DNA of 64,000 bases. It comes from Sipunculus nudus (taxonomy: Eukaryota > Annelida > Sipuncula > Golfingiida > Sipunculidae). The position numbers and the translations under genes are program-made. Where the stretch lies: assembly GCA_026874595.1 (NCBI GenBank), contig CM049319.1, positions 2,942,601 to 3,006,600 on the forward strand, read 5' to 3'. The notes under the pieces were generated by a model. That model saw only the letters and a list, made by a program, of their open reading frames with translations, made no database searches and was not told the DNA's origin. This document shows positions 34,701-49,200 of this stretch, one piece after another. The number at the start of each line of letters is the position of its first letter. Positions within the stretch are counted from its first letter, which is position 1.

Positions 34701-37252
34701 AACATAATTGAGGCTATATATGATTATACTTTATTATTTAAAAAAGCGAAACTCTTTTTGCATGTCAGAGTTCACATGCCAGAGTTTACGACCCACACAC
34801 CTGTAGGGAAAGGGAATGGACCTAACGCACAGGAACATATATGTAGAATCAAGTCAGGTTAATTTCTTTTTATGCTAAGTTTAATCGAAATATTTAAAAC
34901 TGGAATTATAACTGGAAATATCGATTTTTTAATATTTTATATTTTATTTGATGTGTAAATAACCAGCTGTTGGTACTGATTACTGAATCACAAAAAGCGA
35001 CTGGCTTGACATTCCCTGGGAAACAAAAGAATACATGTTGACACACAAATGAACATGTGTACATGCATGTCAGAATAATTTTTCAGCTGATGATACACTG
35101 TGACAGGCGGGTAGAAGAATTTACCATGACAGGATGATGACTGACAGTATAGCAAACACAATTACGATTATGTACCTATTGTATGCATATGATCTTTGGC
35201 TCAGCGGAATCGCAATTATCAAATCTTAACAATTTTTTCCCAAAAGCTCTAACTTAATATGCAACAATGTCCTGGGGAAATCTCCTTTAAAATGTTAAAC
35301 TATGTCTATCGTGAACTATAGAAAAATCTCCTTTGAAAAGTTAAACAATGTCATGGTGAACTATATTGAAACCTCCGTTGAAATGTTGATCGAGGTCATG
35401 GTGAACTTGATTGAAATCTTTGAAATGTTAAGTTAGATCATGGTGAACTATATTGAAATCTCCTTTGAATGTCAAATTAGTTCATCCTTAACTATATTGA
35501 AATCTCCTTTGAAATGTTGAACTAGGTTTTTGTGAACTTTATTGAAATTTCCTTCGAAATGTTAAATTAGGTCATGGTTAACTATTTTGAAATCTCTTTT
35601 GATATGTTGAATTTGGTCATGGTGAACTATATTGAAATATCCTTTGATATGTTAAACTAGATTATGGTGAACTATAATGAAATCTCCTTTGAAATGTAAT
35701 ATTAAGTCATGGTTATCTATATTCTGCGAATTAAGGGAAAACATGACTTTGACCACCGTTAGTTTTCTTAGTGTTCAGGGTTCATTGACATTAATAAAAA
35801 TGACAATATAGCCCATAGGCCAGTGGAGGTAAAACTCCCCCCCCCCCCCCCATCCTCCCGGAGGAGATTTTTTAAGACCCTAATTTTCTTATACCTAGAG
35901 ATCCCTAGTTTTTTTAAAATGAATGTTTTGCACTTGAAACAAAGCATATTTTTCGAAAAATGGCCCTTTTATCAAACCGCGTCAAAGTGCGAAGTCTTCG
36001 ACTTACGGAGATCGGCTAAGGGGGTATCGACTGTAAACTCCTTAATATTAACCCCTTTATGCCTTAAAATGATCGATATGACTGTGTTTGTATTTGGATG
36101 TGTTACTTGCTTATTAAATGCAGTTATATCCAATTCACAAAATAATATTGAAATGTTGGTAGTTGAAACAATGTCGGTATTTCGAGAAATGGCAATTTTA
36201 TTATATCGTGTCAAAGTGTCGGGTTCGCGGCTGAGGGAAATGAGTAACGGGGTATGGTCACAGAATCGACTGTAACTTGCTTAATACCAGTCCTTTAGTT
36301 TTGAAAGAACCACCATTTAACTCCTCTCTTATTGCTCAATAATGCAGATGTAAATGTGCATGTATATGGATGAATAACATGCATATTAAGGGTAGTAATG
36401 TCCAATTCAAAGAATAATTTTGTTTTTTTTTTTGCACGTTTAAAACCAAACGTTTAGACACAATAAATTGTTTGATTTTACTTTATTATTTGAGTTATTT
36501 TTTGTTTCTTATGGTTCATAGGTTATGTAAAGTAATGGTCTGTTTATAAAACCTAGTCAAAGTGGAAGGGCTTAAGGAAGGAGGAAACGGGGTATGATCA
36601 CTAAAATCTAAAATCAACTATAACTTCCGAATAAATAGGTCTAGGAACCATGGAATAAGTACCAATTTATATTTTTTATTGCTGAATAAGACAGATATAA
36701 ATTGGTGTAGAAACTGCAGTGACAACTAGGGGCAATTATTTTCAGGATTCACAGCCTGGAAAGTTGGATATGAGAGTGATGTCCCTTCGTGGGTGTGTGT
36801 TTTTTTTTTGTCATTAAGAACATGAGCAATTTCGACATAATTGCGGTATCAATTAACTTAAGAAACCTACAAGAAATGAAAATCCTTGTCCTAAAATTTC
36901 AAAGAGTAGGCCAATGCCCCCTTAATAATAGATTTATTATACATTTTATGAATTGTCCTTTAAACAGAAATCATCAAACATAGTCGGGGCTCCTTATACT
37001 TGATCCATGGGATTTGTAGTTGTAGGGGATTTGTAGTTGGTCACAAATCAAAACACCTCCTGACCAACTACAAATCCCCTGGATCAACTATAAGGAGCCC
37101 CGATAAGACCACTCAGTGTTCCTTACGAGTGAGGGTCCGTAGGGGCCCTTACGTAACAGAGCTGTCGACCACAAGTAAGTGTGTTTAAGTCCTGAAATAT
37201 ATGTATTACAGCTCCTAGTATTAGTTGAGCACTTTAAAACCCCATGGTTTTG

Positions 37253-37298
<46 letters not shown>

Positions 37299-40200
37299 GG
37301 TACTTATTCCATGATCCTACGAAAATCATTAAGGAACTTTCTTTCAGCAAAGAGCATGACAATTTGACACGGTTTGATAAACAGGCCGTTGCTCCAAAAT
37401 ATCACATTGTTTCAACTACCAACATTACTTTTCATAACTAAGGGATCATAGAAAAAAAGAACTGAGATTGTGAAGTAAAATTAAACAATTTATTGTATCC
37501 AAACGTGTCCAAAAATTTGCATAAAATTAAAAAAAAAATCTAAATTATTTTCAATATTGGATATAATTTCTCTTAATGAGCATGTAATTCATCCAAATAC
37601 ATGCATATTTATATCTAACTTATTTAAAAATAAGAGAGGAGTAAAACGGTGCTTATTTCGTTACCAAAGGACTAGTATTAAGGAAGTAACAGTCGATTCT
37701 GTGACCATATCCTGTTCCCTCAGCCGCGAACCTTGCATTTTAACGCGGTATCATAAAAGGGCCATTTCTCTAAAAATCGACATTGTTTCAACTACCAACA
37801 TTAATTTTGATTATTTAGGGACATATGAAAACGATAAAAAAAACAATAGATCATATGGATTTTCTTCGCAATCTGAGCTTATGTTATTGTTTTAAGGTCC
37901 CTAAATTAGAAAATTAACGTCAAAATTTATGGTAAAAAAATACGCACACTTCCAAAAAAATCCAAAATAATTTTGTGAATTGGATAAAACTGCATTTAAT
38001 AAGCAAGTAACACATCCAAATACAAACACAGTTACATCTGTCATGTTCAGGTATAAAAGATAAGTAAAATGGTGTTTATTTTACTATCATTGGGTTAATA
38101 TTAAGGAAGTTAAATTCAATACCCCCTTAACCGATTTCAATCAGTAACAATCTTGGCATTTTGACGCGGTTTGATAAAAAGTCAGCCTTGTTTCAAGTTC
38201 AAACATTCATTATGTCAAACTAGGGACCTCTAGATATACAAAAATTAGTGTCTAGAAAATCTTCCCCTCGAGCGGGGGGGGGGGGGGGGGTGGGGATGTA
38301 TACCCCTAATGGTGTAAAGACTAATGTGATTTGTTGGTTCATTAAAGTCTGGTGTCTGATTTTCATATTTGAGACTAACACCAATATTGCACAGTTTAGG
38401 CATAATCGACCCAACAAGATTTTTTTTCAGATATTTCAACTAAAGTTGTTATTTTGCACCGATATTTGTTTCTGTTATCTTTCTCGAATATCGCGAATTT
38501 GAAACCCTCGCGAACAAAAGATAACCACAGTATTAAGCCTAGTGTAAGTGGTCCATCGCCAGGGTCTCATGTGGAAGATTAATTTTTTTTCAGAAAGACT
38601 CACCTGGAGAGAAGCAGAAGGGAAGTGTAGGAACGAGAGCAAGGACCTCTACAGTAACCTTGACAACCATGGGGTCAAGGACGTTGGTTTGACCGGAGAT
38701 TCGTGGACGGTCTGGACCGGAGCAAGGCGGGAGGACTTTAACACTCCGCGCTGGATCAATGGATCAGACGTTGGTAAGCTTGAGCTTTGTTTCGGGGGGG
38801 GGGGGGGGGGTTAAATCGTTTTGAGCAATATGTATTTGCTTTTATGTCCATGTTTTCCTTAACTTACGGACATTGACTTGACCGCAATGGAAAGGCGCCC
38901 GTAGAAGTGAGGTTGTAGATCTTGGGAAATATATATCCATATATATATATATATATATTTTATATATGCATATGTATGTACGTATCTCGAATTTAAAATT
39001 AGCATAACTGTAAAGTATTGTGTTCCAGACCTGACCATGCTATCTTACTACACCAAAGGTGACGAAACACCCATATGTGGCTATCTCCACACACGGGATA
39101 ATACCCTGGAGCTGCAAAGCTGTGATGTACAGCATATAGGATACCTATGTCAGATACCTGGTGAGCACACTACAATGATGGTAAAGATAAATCAGAAACA
39201 CTAAAATAAGGGTCGATATACACCAGATACCTGATGAGTACACTATAATGATGGTCCATATACATCAGATACCTGGTGAGAACACTATAAGGATGATCAA
39301 TATACATCAGATACCTGTTGAGTACACTACAATGATGGTCAATATACATCAGATGCCTGGTGGGAACATAATAACGATGGTCAATATACATCAGATACCT
39401 GGTGAGTACACTATAATGATGGTCAATATACATCAGATACCTGGTGAAAACACTATAATGATGATCAATATACATCAGATACCTGGTGAGTACACTACAA
39501 TGATTGTCAATATAAATCAGATACCTGGTAAGAACACTATAATGATGATCAATATAGATCAGATACATGCTGAGTACACTACTATGCTGGTCAATATACA
39601 TCAGATACCTGGTGAGTACACTATAATGATGATCAATATATATCAGAAACCTGGTGTAAACACTATAATGATGATCAATATACATCAAAAACCAGGTGAG
39701 TACCCTATAATGATGATCAATAAACATCAGATACCTGGTGTGTACACTGCAATGATGGTCAATATACATCAGATACCTGGTGAGTACACTACAATGGTGG
39801 TCAATATACATCAGAAACCTGGTAAGAACACTATAACGATGGTCAATATACATCAGATACCTGGTGAGTACACTACAATGATGGTCAATAGACATCAGAT
39901 ACCTGGTAATAACACTATAATGATGATCATTATACATCAGATACCTGGTAAGAACACTATAATGATGATCAATATACATCAGAAACCTGGTAAGAACACT
40001 ATAATGATGGTCAATTTACATCAGATACCTGGTGAGAACACTATAATGATGATCAATATACATCAGATACCTGGCGAGAACACTATAATAATTATCAATA
40101 TACATCAGATACCTGGTGTGTACACTACAATGATGGTCACTATACATCAGAAACCTGGTAAGAACACTATAACGATGGTCAATTTACATCAGATACCTAG

Positions 40201-43200
40201 TGTGTACACTACAATGATGATCAATATACGTCAGATACCTGGTGAGAACACTATAACGATGGTCAATATACATGAGATACCTAGTGTGTACATTACAATG
40301 ATGATCAATATACGTCAGATACCTGGTCAGAACACTATAACGATGATCAATGTACATCAGATACCTGGTGAGTACACTACAATGAAGGTCAATATACATC
40401 AGAAACCTGGTAAGAACACTATAACGATGGTCAATATACATCATATACCTAGTGTGTACACTATAATGATGATCAATATACATCAGAAACCTGGTAAGTA
40501 CACTATAATGATGGTCAATATACATCAGATACCTGGTGAGAACACTATAATGATGATCATTATACATCAGATACCTGGTGTGTACACCACAATGATGATC
40601 AATATACATCAGAAACCTGGTAAAAACACTATAACGATGGTCAATATACATGAGATACCTAGTGTGTACACTACAATGATGATCAATATACATCAGATAC
40701 CTGGTGAGAACACTATAATGTGGTTGATCAATATACATCAGATACCTGGTGAGAACACTATAATGATGATCAATAGACATCAGATACCTGGTGAGAATAC
40801 TATAACGATGGTCAATATACATCAGATACCTGGTGTGTACACTACAATGATGATCAAAATACATCAAATATCAGGTGAGAACACTATAATGATCATCAAT
40901 ATACATCAGTTACATGGTGAGTAAACTACAATGATGGTCAATAGACATCAGATACCTGGTGAGAACACTATAACGATGGTCTATATACATCAGATACCTG
41001 GTGAGTACAGTACAATGATAGTCAATATACATCAGATACCTGGTAAGAACACTATAATGATGATCAATATGCATCAGATACCTGGTGAGTACACTACAAT
41101 GATGGTCAATAGACATCAGATACCTGGTAAGAACACTATAATGATGATCAATATACATCAGATACCTATTGTGTACTCTACAATGATGGTCAATATACAT
41201 CAGATACCAGGTGAGAACATTATAATGATGCTCAATATACATCAGATACCTGGTGAGTACACTACAATGATGGTCAATAGATATCAGATACCTGGTTCAA
41301 TCGGGAACACTAAAACGATGGTCAATATACATGAGATACCTAGTGTGTACACTACAATGATGATCAATATACATCAGATACCTGGTGAGAACACTATAAT
41401 GTGGTTGATCAATATACATCAGATACCTGGTGAGAACACTATAATGATGATCAATAGACATCAGATACCTGGTGAGAATACTATAACGATGGTCAATATA
41501 CATCAGATACCTGGTGTGTACACTACAATGATGATCAAAATACATCAAATACCAGGTGAGAACACTATAATGATCATCAATATACATCAGTTACATGGTG
41601 AGTAAACTATAATGATGGTCAATAGACATCAGATACCTGGTGAGAACACTATAACGATGGTCTATATACATCAGATACCTGGTGAGTACAGTACAATGAT
41701 AGTCAATATACATCAGATACCTGGTAAGAACGCTATAATGATGATCAATATGCATCAGATACCTGGTGAGTACACTACAATGATGGTCAATAGACATCAG
41801 ATACCTGGTAAGAACACTATAATGATGATCAATATACATCAGATACCTATTGTGTACTCTACAATGATGGTCAATATACATCAGATACCAGGTGAGAACA
41901 TTATAATGATGCTCAATATACATCAGATACCTGGTGAGTACACTACAATGATGGTCAATAGATATCAGATACCTGGTTCAATCGGGAACACTAAAACGAT
42001 GGTTAATATACATCAGATTCCTGGTGAAAACACTATAATGATGATCAATATACATCAGAAACCTGGTAAGAACACTATAATGATGGTCAATATACATCAG
42101 ATACCTGGTGATAACACTATAATGATGATCAATATACATCAGGTACCTGGTGAGAACACTATAATGATGATCAATATACATCAGATACCTGGTGTGTACA
42201 CTACAATGATGCTCAATATACATCAGAAACCTGGTAAGAACACTATAACGATGGTCAATATACATCAGATACCTAGTCAGAACACTACAATGATAATCAA
42301 TATACATCAGAAACCTGGTAAGAACACTATAACGATGGTCAATTTACATCAGATACCTTATGTGTACACAAGAATGATGGTCAATATACATCAGATACCT
42401 GAGGTGTACACTACAATGATGATCATTGGACATCAGATACCTGGTGAGAATACTATAACGATGGTCAATATACATCAGATATCTGGTGTGTACACTACAA
42501 TGCTGATCAAAATACATCAAATACCAGGTGAGATCACTAAAATGATGATCAATATACATCAGATACATGGTGAGTAAACTACAATGTTGGTCAATAGCCA
42601 TCAGATACCTGGTGAGAACATTATAACGATGGTCTATGTACATCAGATACCTAGTGAGTACACAACAATGATAGTCAATATACATCAGATACCTGGTAAG
42701 AACACTATAATGGTGATAAATATACATCAGATACCTGGTTAGTACACTACAATGATGGTCAATAGACATCAGAGACCTGGTAAGAACACTATAATGATGA
42801 TCAATATACATCAGATACCTAGTGTGTACTCTACAATGATGGTCAATATACATCAGATACCAGGTGAGAACACTATAATGATGCTCAATATACATCAGAT
42901 ACCTGGTGAAAACACTATAATGGTGGTCAATATACATCATATACCTGGTGTAAACACTTTAATGATGATCAATATACATCAGATACCTGGTGAGAACACG
43001 ATAATGATGATCAATATACATCAGATACCTGGAGAGAATACTATAATAATTATCAATATACATCAGATACCTGGTGTGTACACTACAATGATGGTCACTA
43101 TACATCAGAAACCTGGTAAGAACACTATAACGATGTTCAATTTACATCAGATACCTAGTGTGTACACTACAATGATGATCAATATACGTCAGATACCTGG

Positions 43201-46200
43201 TGAGAACACTATAACGATGGTCAATATACATGAGATACCTAGTGTGTACATTACAATGATGATCAATATACGTCAGATACCTGGTCAGAACACTATAACG
43301 ATGATCAATGTACATCAGATACCTGGTGAGTACACTACAATGAAGGTCAATATACATCAGAAACCTGGTAAGAACACTATAACGATGGTCAATATACATC
43401 ATATACCTAGTGTGTACACTATAATGATGATCAATATACATCAGAAACCTGGTAAGTACACTATAATGATGGTCAATATACATCAGATACCTGGTGAGAA
43501 CACTATAATGATGATCATTATACATCAGATACCTGGTGTGTACACCACAATGATGATCAATATGCATCAGAAACCTGGTAAAAACACTATAACGATGGTC
43601 AATATACATGAGATACCTAGTGTGTACACTACAATGATGATCAATATACATCAGTTATCTGGTGAGAACACTATAATGTGGTTGATCAATATGCATCAGA
43701 TACCTGGTGAGAACACTATAATGATGATCAATAGACATCAGATACCTGGTGAGAACACTATAACGATGGTCAATATACATCAGATACCTGGTGTGTACAC
43801 TACAATGATGATCAAAATACATCAAATACCAGGTGAGAACACTATAATGATCATCAATATACATCAGTAACATGGTGAGTAAACTACAATGATGGTCAAT
43901 AGACATCAGATACCTGGTGAGAACACTATAACGATGGTCTATATACATCAGATACCTGGTGAGTACACTACAATGATAGTCAATATACATCAGATACCTG
44001 GTAAGAACACTATAATGATGATCAATATGCATCAGATACCTGGTGAGTACACTACAATGATGGTCAATAGACATCAGATACCTGGTAAGAACACTATAAT
44101 GATGATCAATATACATCAGATTCCTATTGTGTACTCTACAATGATGGTCATTTATACATCAGATACCAGATGAGAACATTATAATGATGCTCAATATACA
44201 TCAGATCCCTTTTGAGTACACTACAATGATGATCAATAGACATCAGATACCTGGTTCAATCGGGAACACTATAACGATGGTTAATATACATCAGATTCCT
44301 GGTGAAAACACCATAATGATGATCAATATACATCAGATACCTGGTGAGTACACTACAATGATAGTCAATATACATCAAAAACCTGGTAAGAACACTATAA
44401 TGATGATCAATATACATCAGATACCTGGTGAGTACACTATAATGATTGTCAATATACACCAGACACCAGGTTAGAACACTATGATGATGATCAATATACA
44501 TCAGATACCTAGTCACAACACTATAATGATGATCAATAGACATCAGATACCTTGTGAGTACACTACAATGATAGTCAATATACATCAGATACCTGGTGAG
44601 AACACTATAATGATGATCAATATAGATCAGACACATGGTGAGTAAACTATAATGATGGTCAATATACATCAGATACCTGGTGAGTACACTTTAATGATGG
44701 TCAATATACATCAGATACCTGGTGAGAACTCTATAATGATGATCAATATAACTCAAATACCTGGTGAGTACACTACAATGATGGTCAATATACATCAGAT
44801 ACCTGGTGTGAACACTATAATGATGATCAATATACATCAGAAACCTGGTAAGAACACTATAATGATGGTCAATGTACATCAGATACCTGGTGAGAACACT
44901 ATAACGATGGTCAATATACCTCAGATACCTGGTGTGTACACTACAATGATCATCAAAATACATCAAATACCAGGTGAGTACACTAAAATGATGGTCAATA
45001 TACATCAGATACCTGGTGTGAACACTACAATGATTATCAATATACATCAGAAACCTGGTGAGAACACTATAATGATGATCAAAAGACATCAGATACCTCG
45101 TGAGAATACTATAACGATGGTCAATATACATCAGATACCTGGTGTGGACACTACAATGATGATCAAAATACATCAAATACCAGGTGAGTACACTATAATG
45201 ATGATCAATATACATCAGATACCTGGTGAGTAAACTACAATGATGGTCGATAGACATCAGATACCTGGTAAGAACACTATAATGATGATCAATATACATC
45301 AGATACCTAGTGTGTACTCTACAATGATGGTCAATATACATCAGATACCAGGGGAGAACACTATAATGATGGTCAATAGACATCAGATACCAGGTGAGAA
45401 CACTATAACTATGGTCAATATACATCAGATACCTGGTGAATACACTACAATGATAGTCAATATACATCAGATACCTTGTAAGAACACTATAATGATGATC
45501 AATATAGATCAGACACATGGTGAGTACACTATAATGATGGTCAATATACATTAGATACCTGGTGAGTACACTATAATGATGGTCAATAGACATCAGATAC
45601 CTCGTAAGAACACTATAATGATGATCAATATACATCAGATATCTGGTGTGTACACTACAATGCTGATCAAAATACATCAAATACCAGGTGAGATCACTAA
45701 AATGATGATCAATATACATCAGATACATGGTGAGTAAACTACAATGATGATCAATATACATCAGATACCTGGTGAGAACATTATAACGATGGTCAATAGA
45801 CATCAGATACCTGGTGTGAACACTATAACGATGTCTATATACATCAGATACCTGGTGAGTACAGTACAATGATAGTCAATATACATCAGATACCTGGTAA
45901 GAACACTATAATGATGATCAATATACATTTGATACCTGGTGAGTACACTACAATGATGGTCAATAGACATCAGATACCTGGTAAGAACACTATAATGATG
46001 ATCAATATAGATCAGACACATGGTGAGTACACTATAATGATGGTCAATATACATCAGATACCTGGTGAGTACACTATAATGATGGTCAATATACATCAGA
46101 TACCTGCTGAGAACTCTATAATGATGATCAATATAACTCAAATACCTGGTGAGTACACTACAATGATGGTCAATATACATCAGATACCTGGTGAGAACAT

Positions 46201-49200
46201 TATAATGATGATCAAAATACATCAAATACCAGGTGAGTACACTAAAATGATGGTCAATATACATCAGATACCTGGTGTGAACACTAAAATGATGATCAAT
46301 ATACATCAGAAACCAGGTGAGAACACTAAAATGATGATCAACAGACATCATATACTTCGTGAGAATACTATAACGATGGTCAATATACATCAGATACCCC
46401 ATGTGTACTCTACAATGTTGGTCAATATACATCAGATACCAGGTGAGAACACTATAATGATGCTCAATATACATCAGATACCTGGTGAAAACACTATAAT
46501 GATGATCAATATACATCATATACCTGTTGAGAACACTTTAATGATGATCAATATACATCAGATACCTAGTGTGTACTCTACAATGATGGTCAATATACAT
46601 CAGATACCAGGTGAGAACACTATAATGATGCTCAATATACATCAGAAACCTGGTGAGAACACTATAATGATGATCAAAAGACATCAGATACCTCGTGAGA
46701 ATACTATAACGATGGTCAATATACATCAGATACCTGGTGTGGACACTACAATGATGATCAAAATACATCAAATACCAGGTGAGTACACTATAATGATGAT
46801 CAATATACATCAGATACCTGGTGAGTAAACTACAATGATGGTCGATAGACATCAGATACCTGGTAAGAACACTATAATGATGATCAATATACATCAGATA
46901 CCTAGTGTGTACTCTACAATGATGGTCAATATACATCAGATACCAGGGGAGAACACTATAATGATGGTCAATAGACATCAGATACCAGGTGAGAACACTA
47001 TAACTATGGTCAATATACATCAGATACCTGGTAAATACACTACAATGATAGTCAATATACATCAGATACCTTGTTAGAACACTATAATGATGATCAATAT
47101 ACATCAGATATCTGGTGTGTACACTACAATGCTGATCAAAATACATCTAATACCAGGTGAGATCACTAAAATGATGATCAATATACATCAGATACATGGT
47201 GAGTAAACTGCAATGATGATCAATATACATCAGATACCTGGTGAGAACATTATAACGATGTTCAATAGACATCAGATACCTGGTGTGAACACTATAACGA
47301 TGGTCTATATACATCAGATACATGGTGAGTAAACTACAATGATGATCAATATACATCAGATACCTGGTGAGAACATTATAACGATGGTCAATAGACATCA
47401 GATACCTGGTGTGAACACTATAACGATGGTCTATATACATCAGATACCTGGTGAGTACAGTACAATGATAGTCAATATACATCAGATACCTGGTAAGAAC
47501 ACTATAATTATGATCAATATACATTTGATACCTGGTGAGTACACTACAATGATGGTCAATAGACATCAGATACCTGGTAAGAACACTATAATGATAATCA
47601 ATATACAACAGATACCTAGTGTGTACTCTACATTGATGGTCATTATACATCAGATACCTAGTCACAACACTATAATGATGATCAATAGACATCAGATACC
47701 TGGTGAGTACACTACAATGATAGTCAATATACATCAGATACCTTGTAAGAACACTATAATGATGATCAATATAGATCAGACACATGGTGAGTACACTATA
47801 ATGATGGTCAATATACATCAGATACCTGGTGAGTACACTATAATGATGGTCAATATACATCAGATACCTGCTGAGAACTCTATAATGATGATCAATATAA
47901 CTCAAATACCTGGTGAGTACACTACAATGATGGTCAATATACATCAGATACCTGGTGAGAACATTATAACGATGTTCAATAGACATCAGATACCTGGTGT
48001 GAACACTATAACGATGGTCTATATACATCAGATACATGGTGAGTAAACTACAATGATGATCAATATACATCAGATACCTGGTGAGAACATTATAACGATG
48101 GTCAATAGACATCAGATACCTGGTGTGAACACTATAACGATGGTCTATATACATCAGATACCTGGTGAGTACAGTACAATGATAGTCAATATACATCAGA
48201 TACCTGGTAAGAACACTATAATTATGATCAATATACATTTGATACCTGGTGAGTACACTACAATGATGGTCAATAGACATCAGATACCTGGTAAGAACAC
48301 TATAATGATAATCAATATACAACAGATACCTAGTGTGTACTCTACATTGATGGTCATTATACATCAGATACCTAGTCACAACACTATAATGATGATCAAT
48401 AGACATCAGATACCTGGTGAGTACACTACAATGATAGTCAATATACATCAGATACCTTGTAAGAACACTATAATGATGATCAATATAGATCAGACACATG
48501 GTGAGTACACTATAATGATGGTCAATATACATCAGATACCTGGTGAGTACACTATAATGATGGTCAATATACATCAGATACCTGCTGAGAACTCTATAAT
48601 GATGATCAATATAACTCAAATACCTGGTGAGTACACTACAATGATGGTCAATATACATCAGATACCTGGTGAGAACACTATAATGATGATCAATATACAT
48701 AAGAACCCTGGTGAGAACACTATAATGATGGTCAATATACATCAGATACCTGGTGAGAACACTATAACGATGGTCAATATACCTCAGATACCTGGTGTGT
48801 ACACTACAGTGATGATCAAAATACATCAAATACCAGGTGAGTACACTAAAATGATGGTCAATATACATCAGATACCTGGTGTGAACACTAAAATGATGAT
48901 CAATATACATCAGAAACCAGGTGAGAACACTAAAATGATGATCAACAGACATCATATACTTCGTGAGAATACTATAACGATGGTCAATATACATCAGATA
49001 CCCCATGTGTACTCTACAATGATGGTCAATATACATCAGATACCAGGTGAGAACACTATAATGATGCTCAATATACATCAGATACCTGGTGAAAACACTA
49101 TAATGATGATCAATATACATCATATACCTGGTGAGAACACTTTAATGATGATCAATATACATCAGATACCTAGTGTGTACTCTACAATGATGGTCAATAT

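Noticed and set aside
35823..36275. 150-codon plus frame as a gene
   Set aside because: It starts in a C run and lies wholly in the left arm of the foldback element; the corresponding right-arm frame is disrupted.
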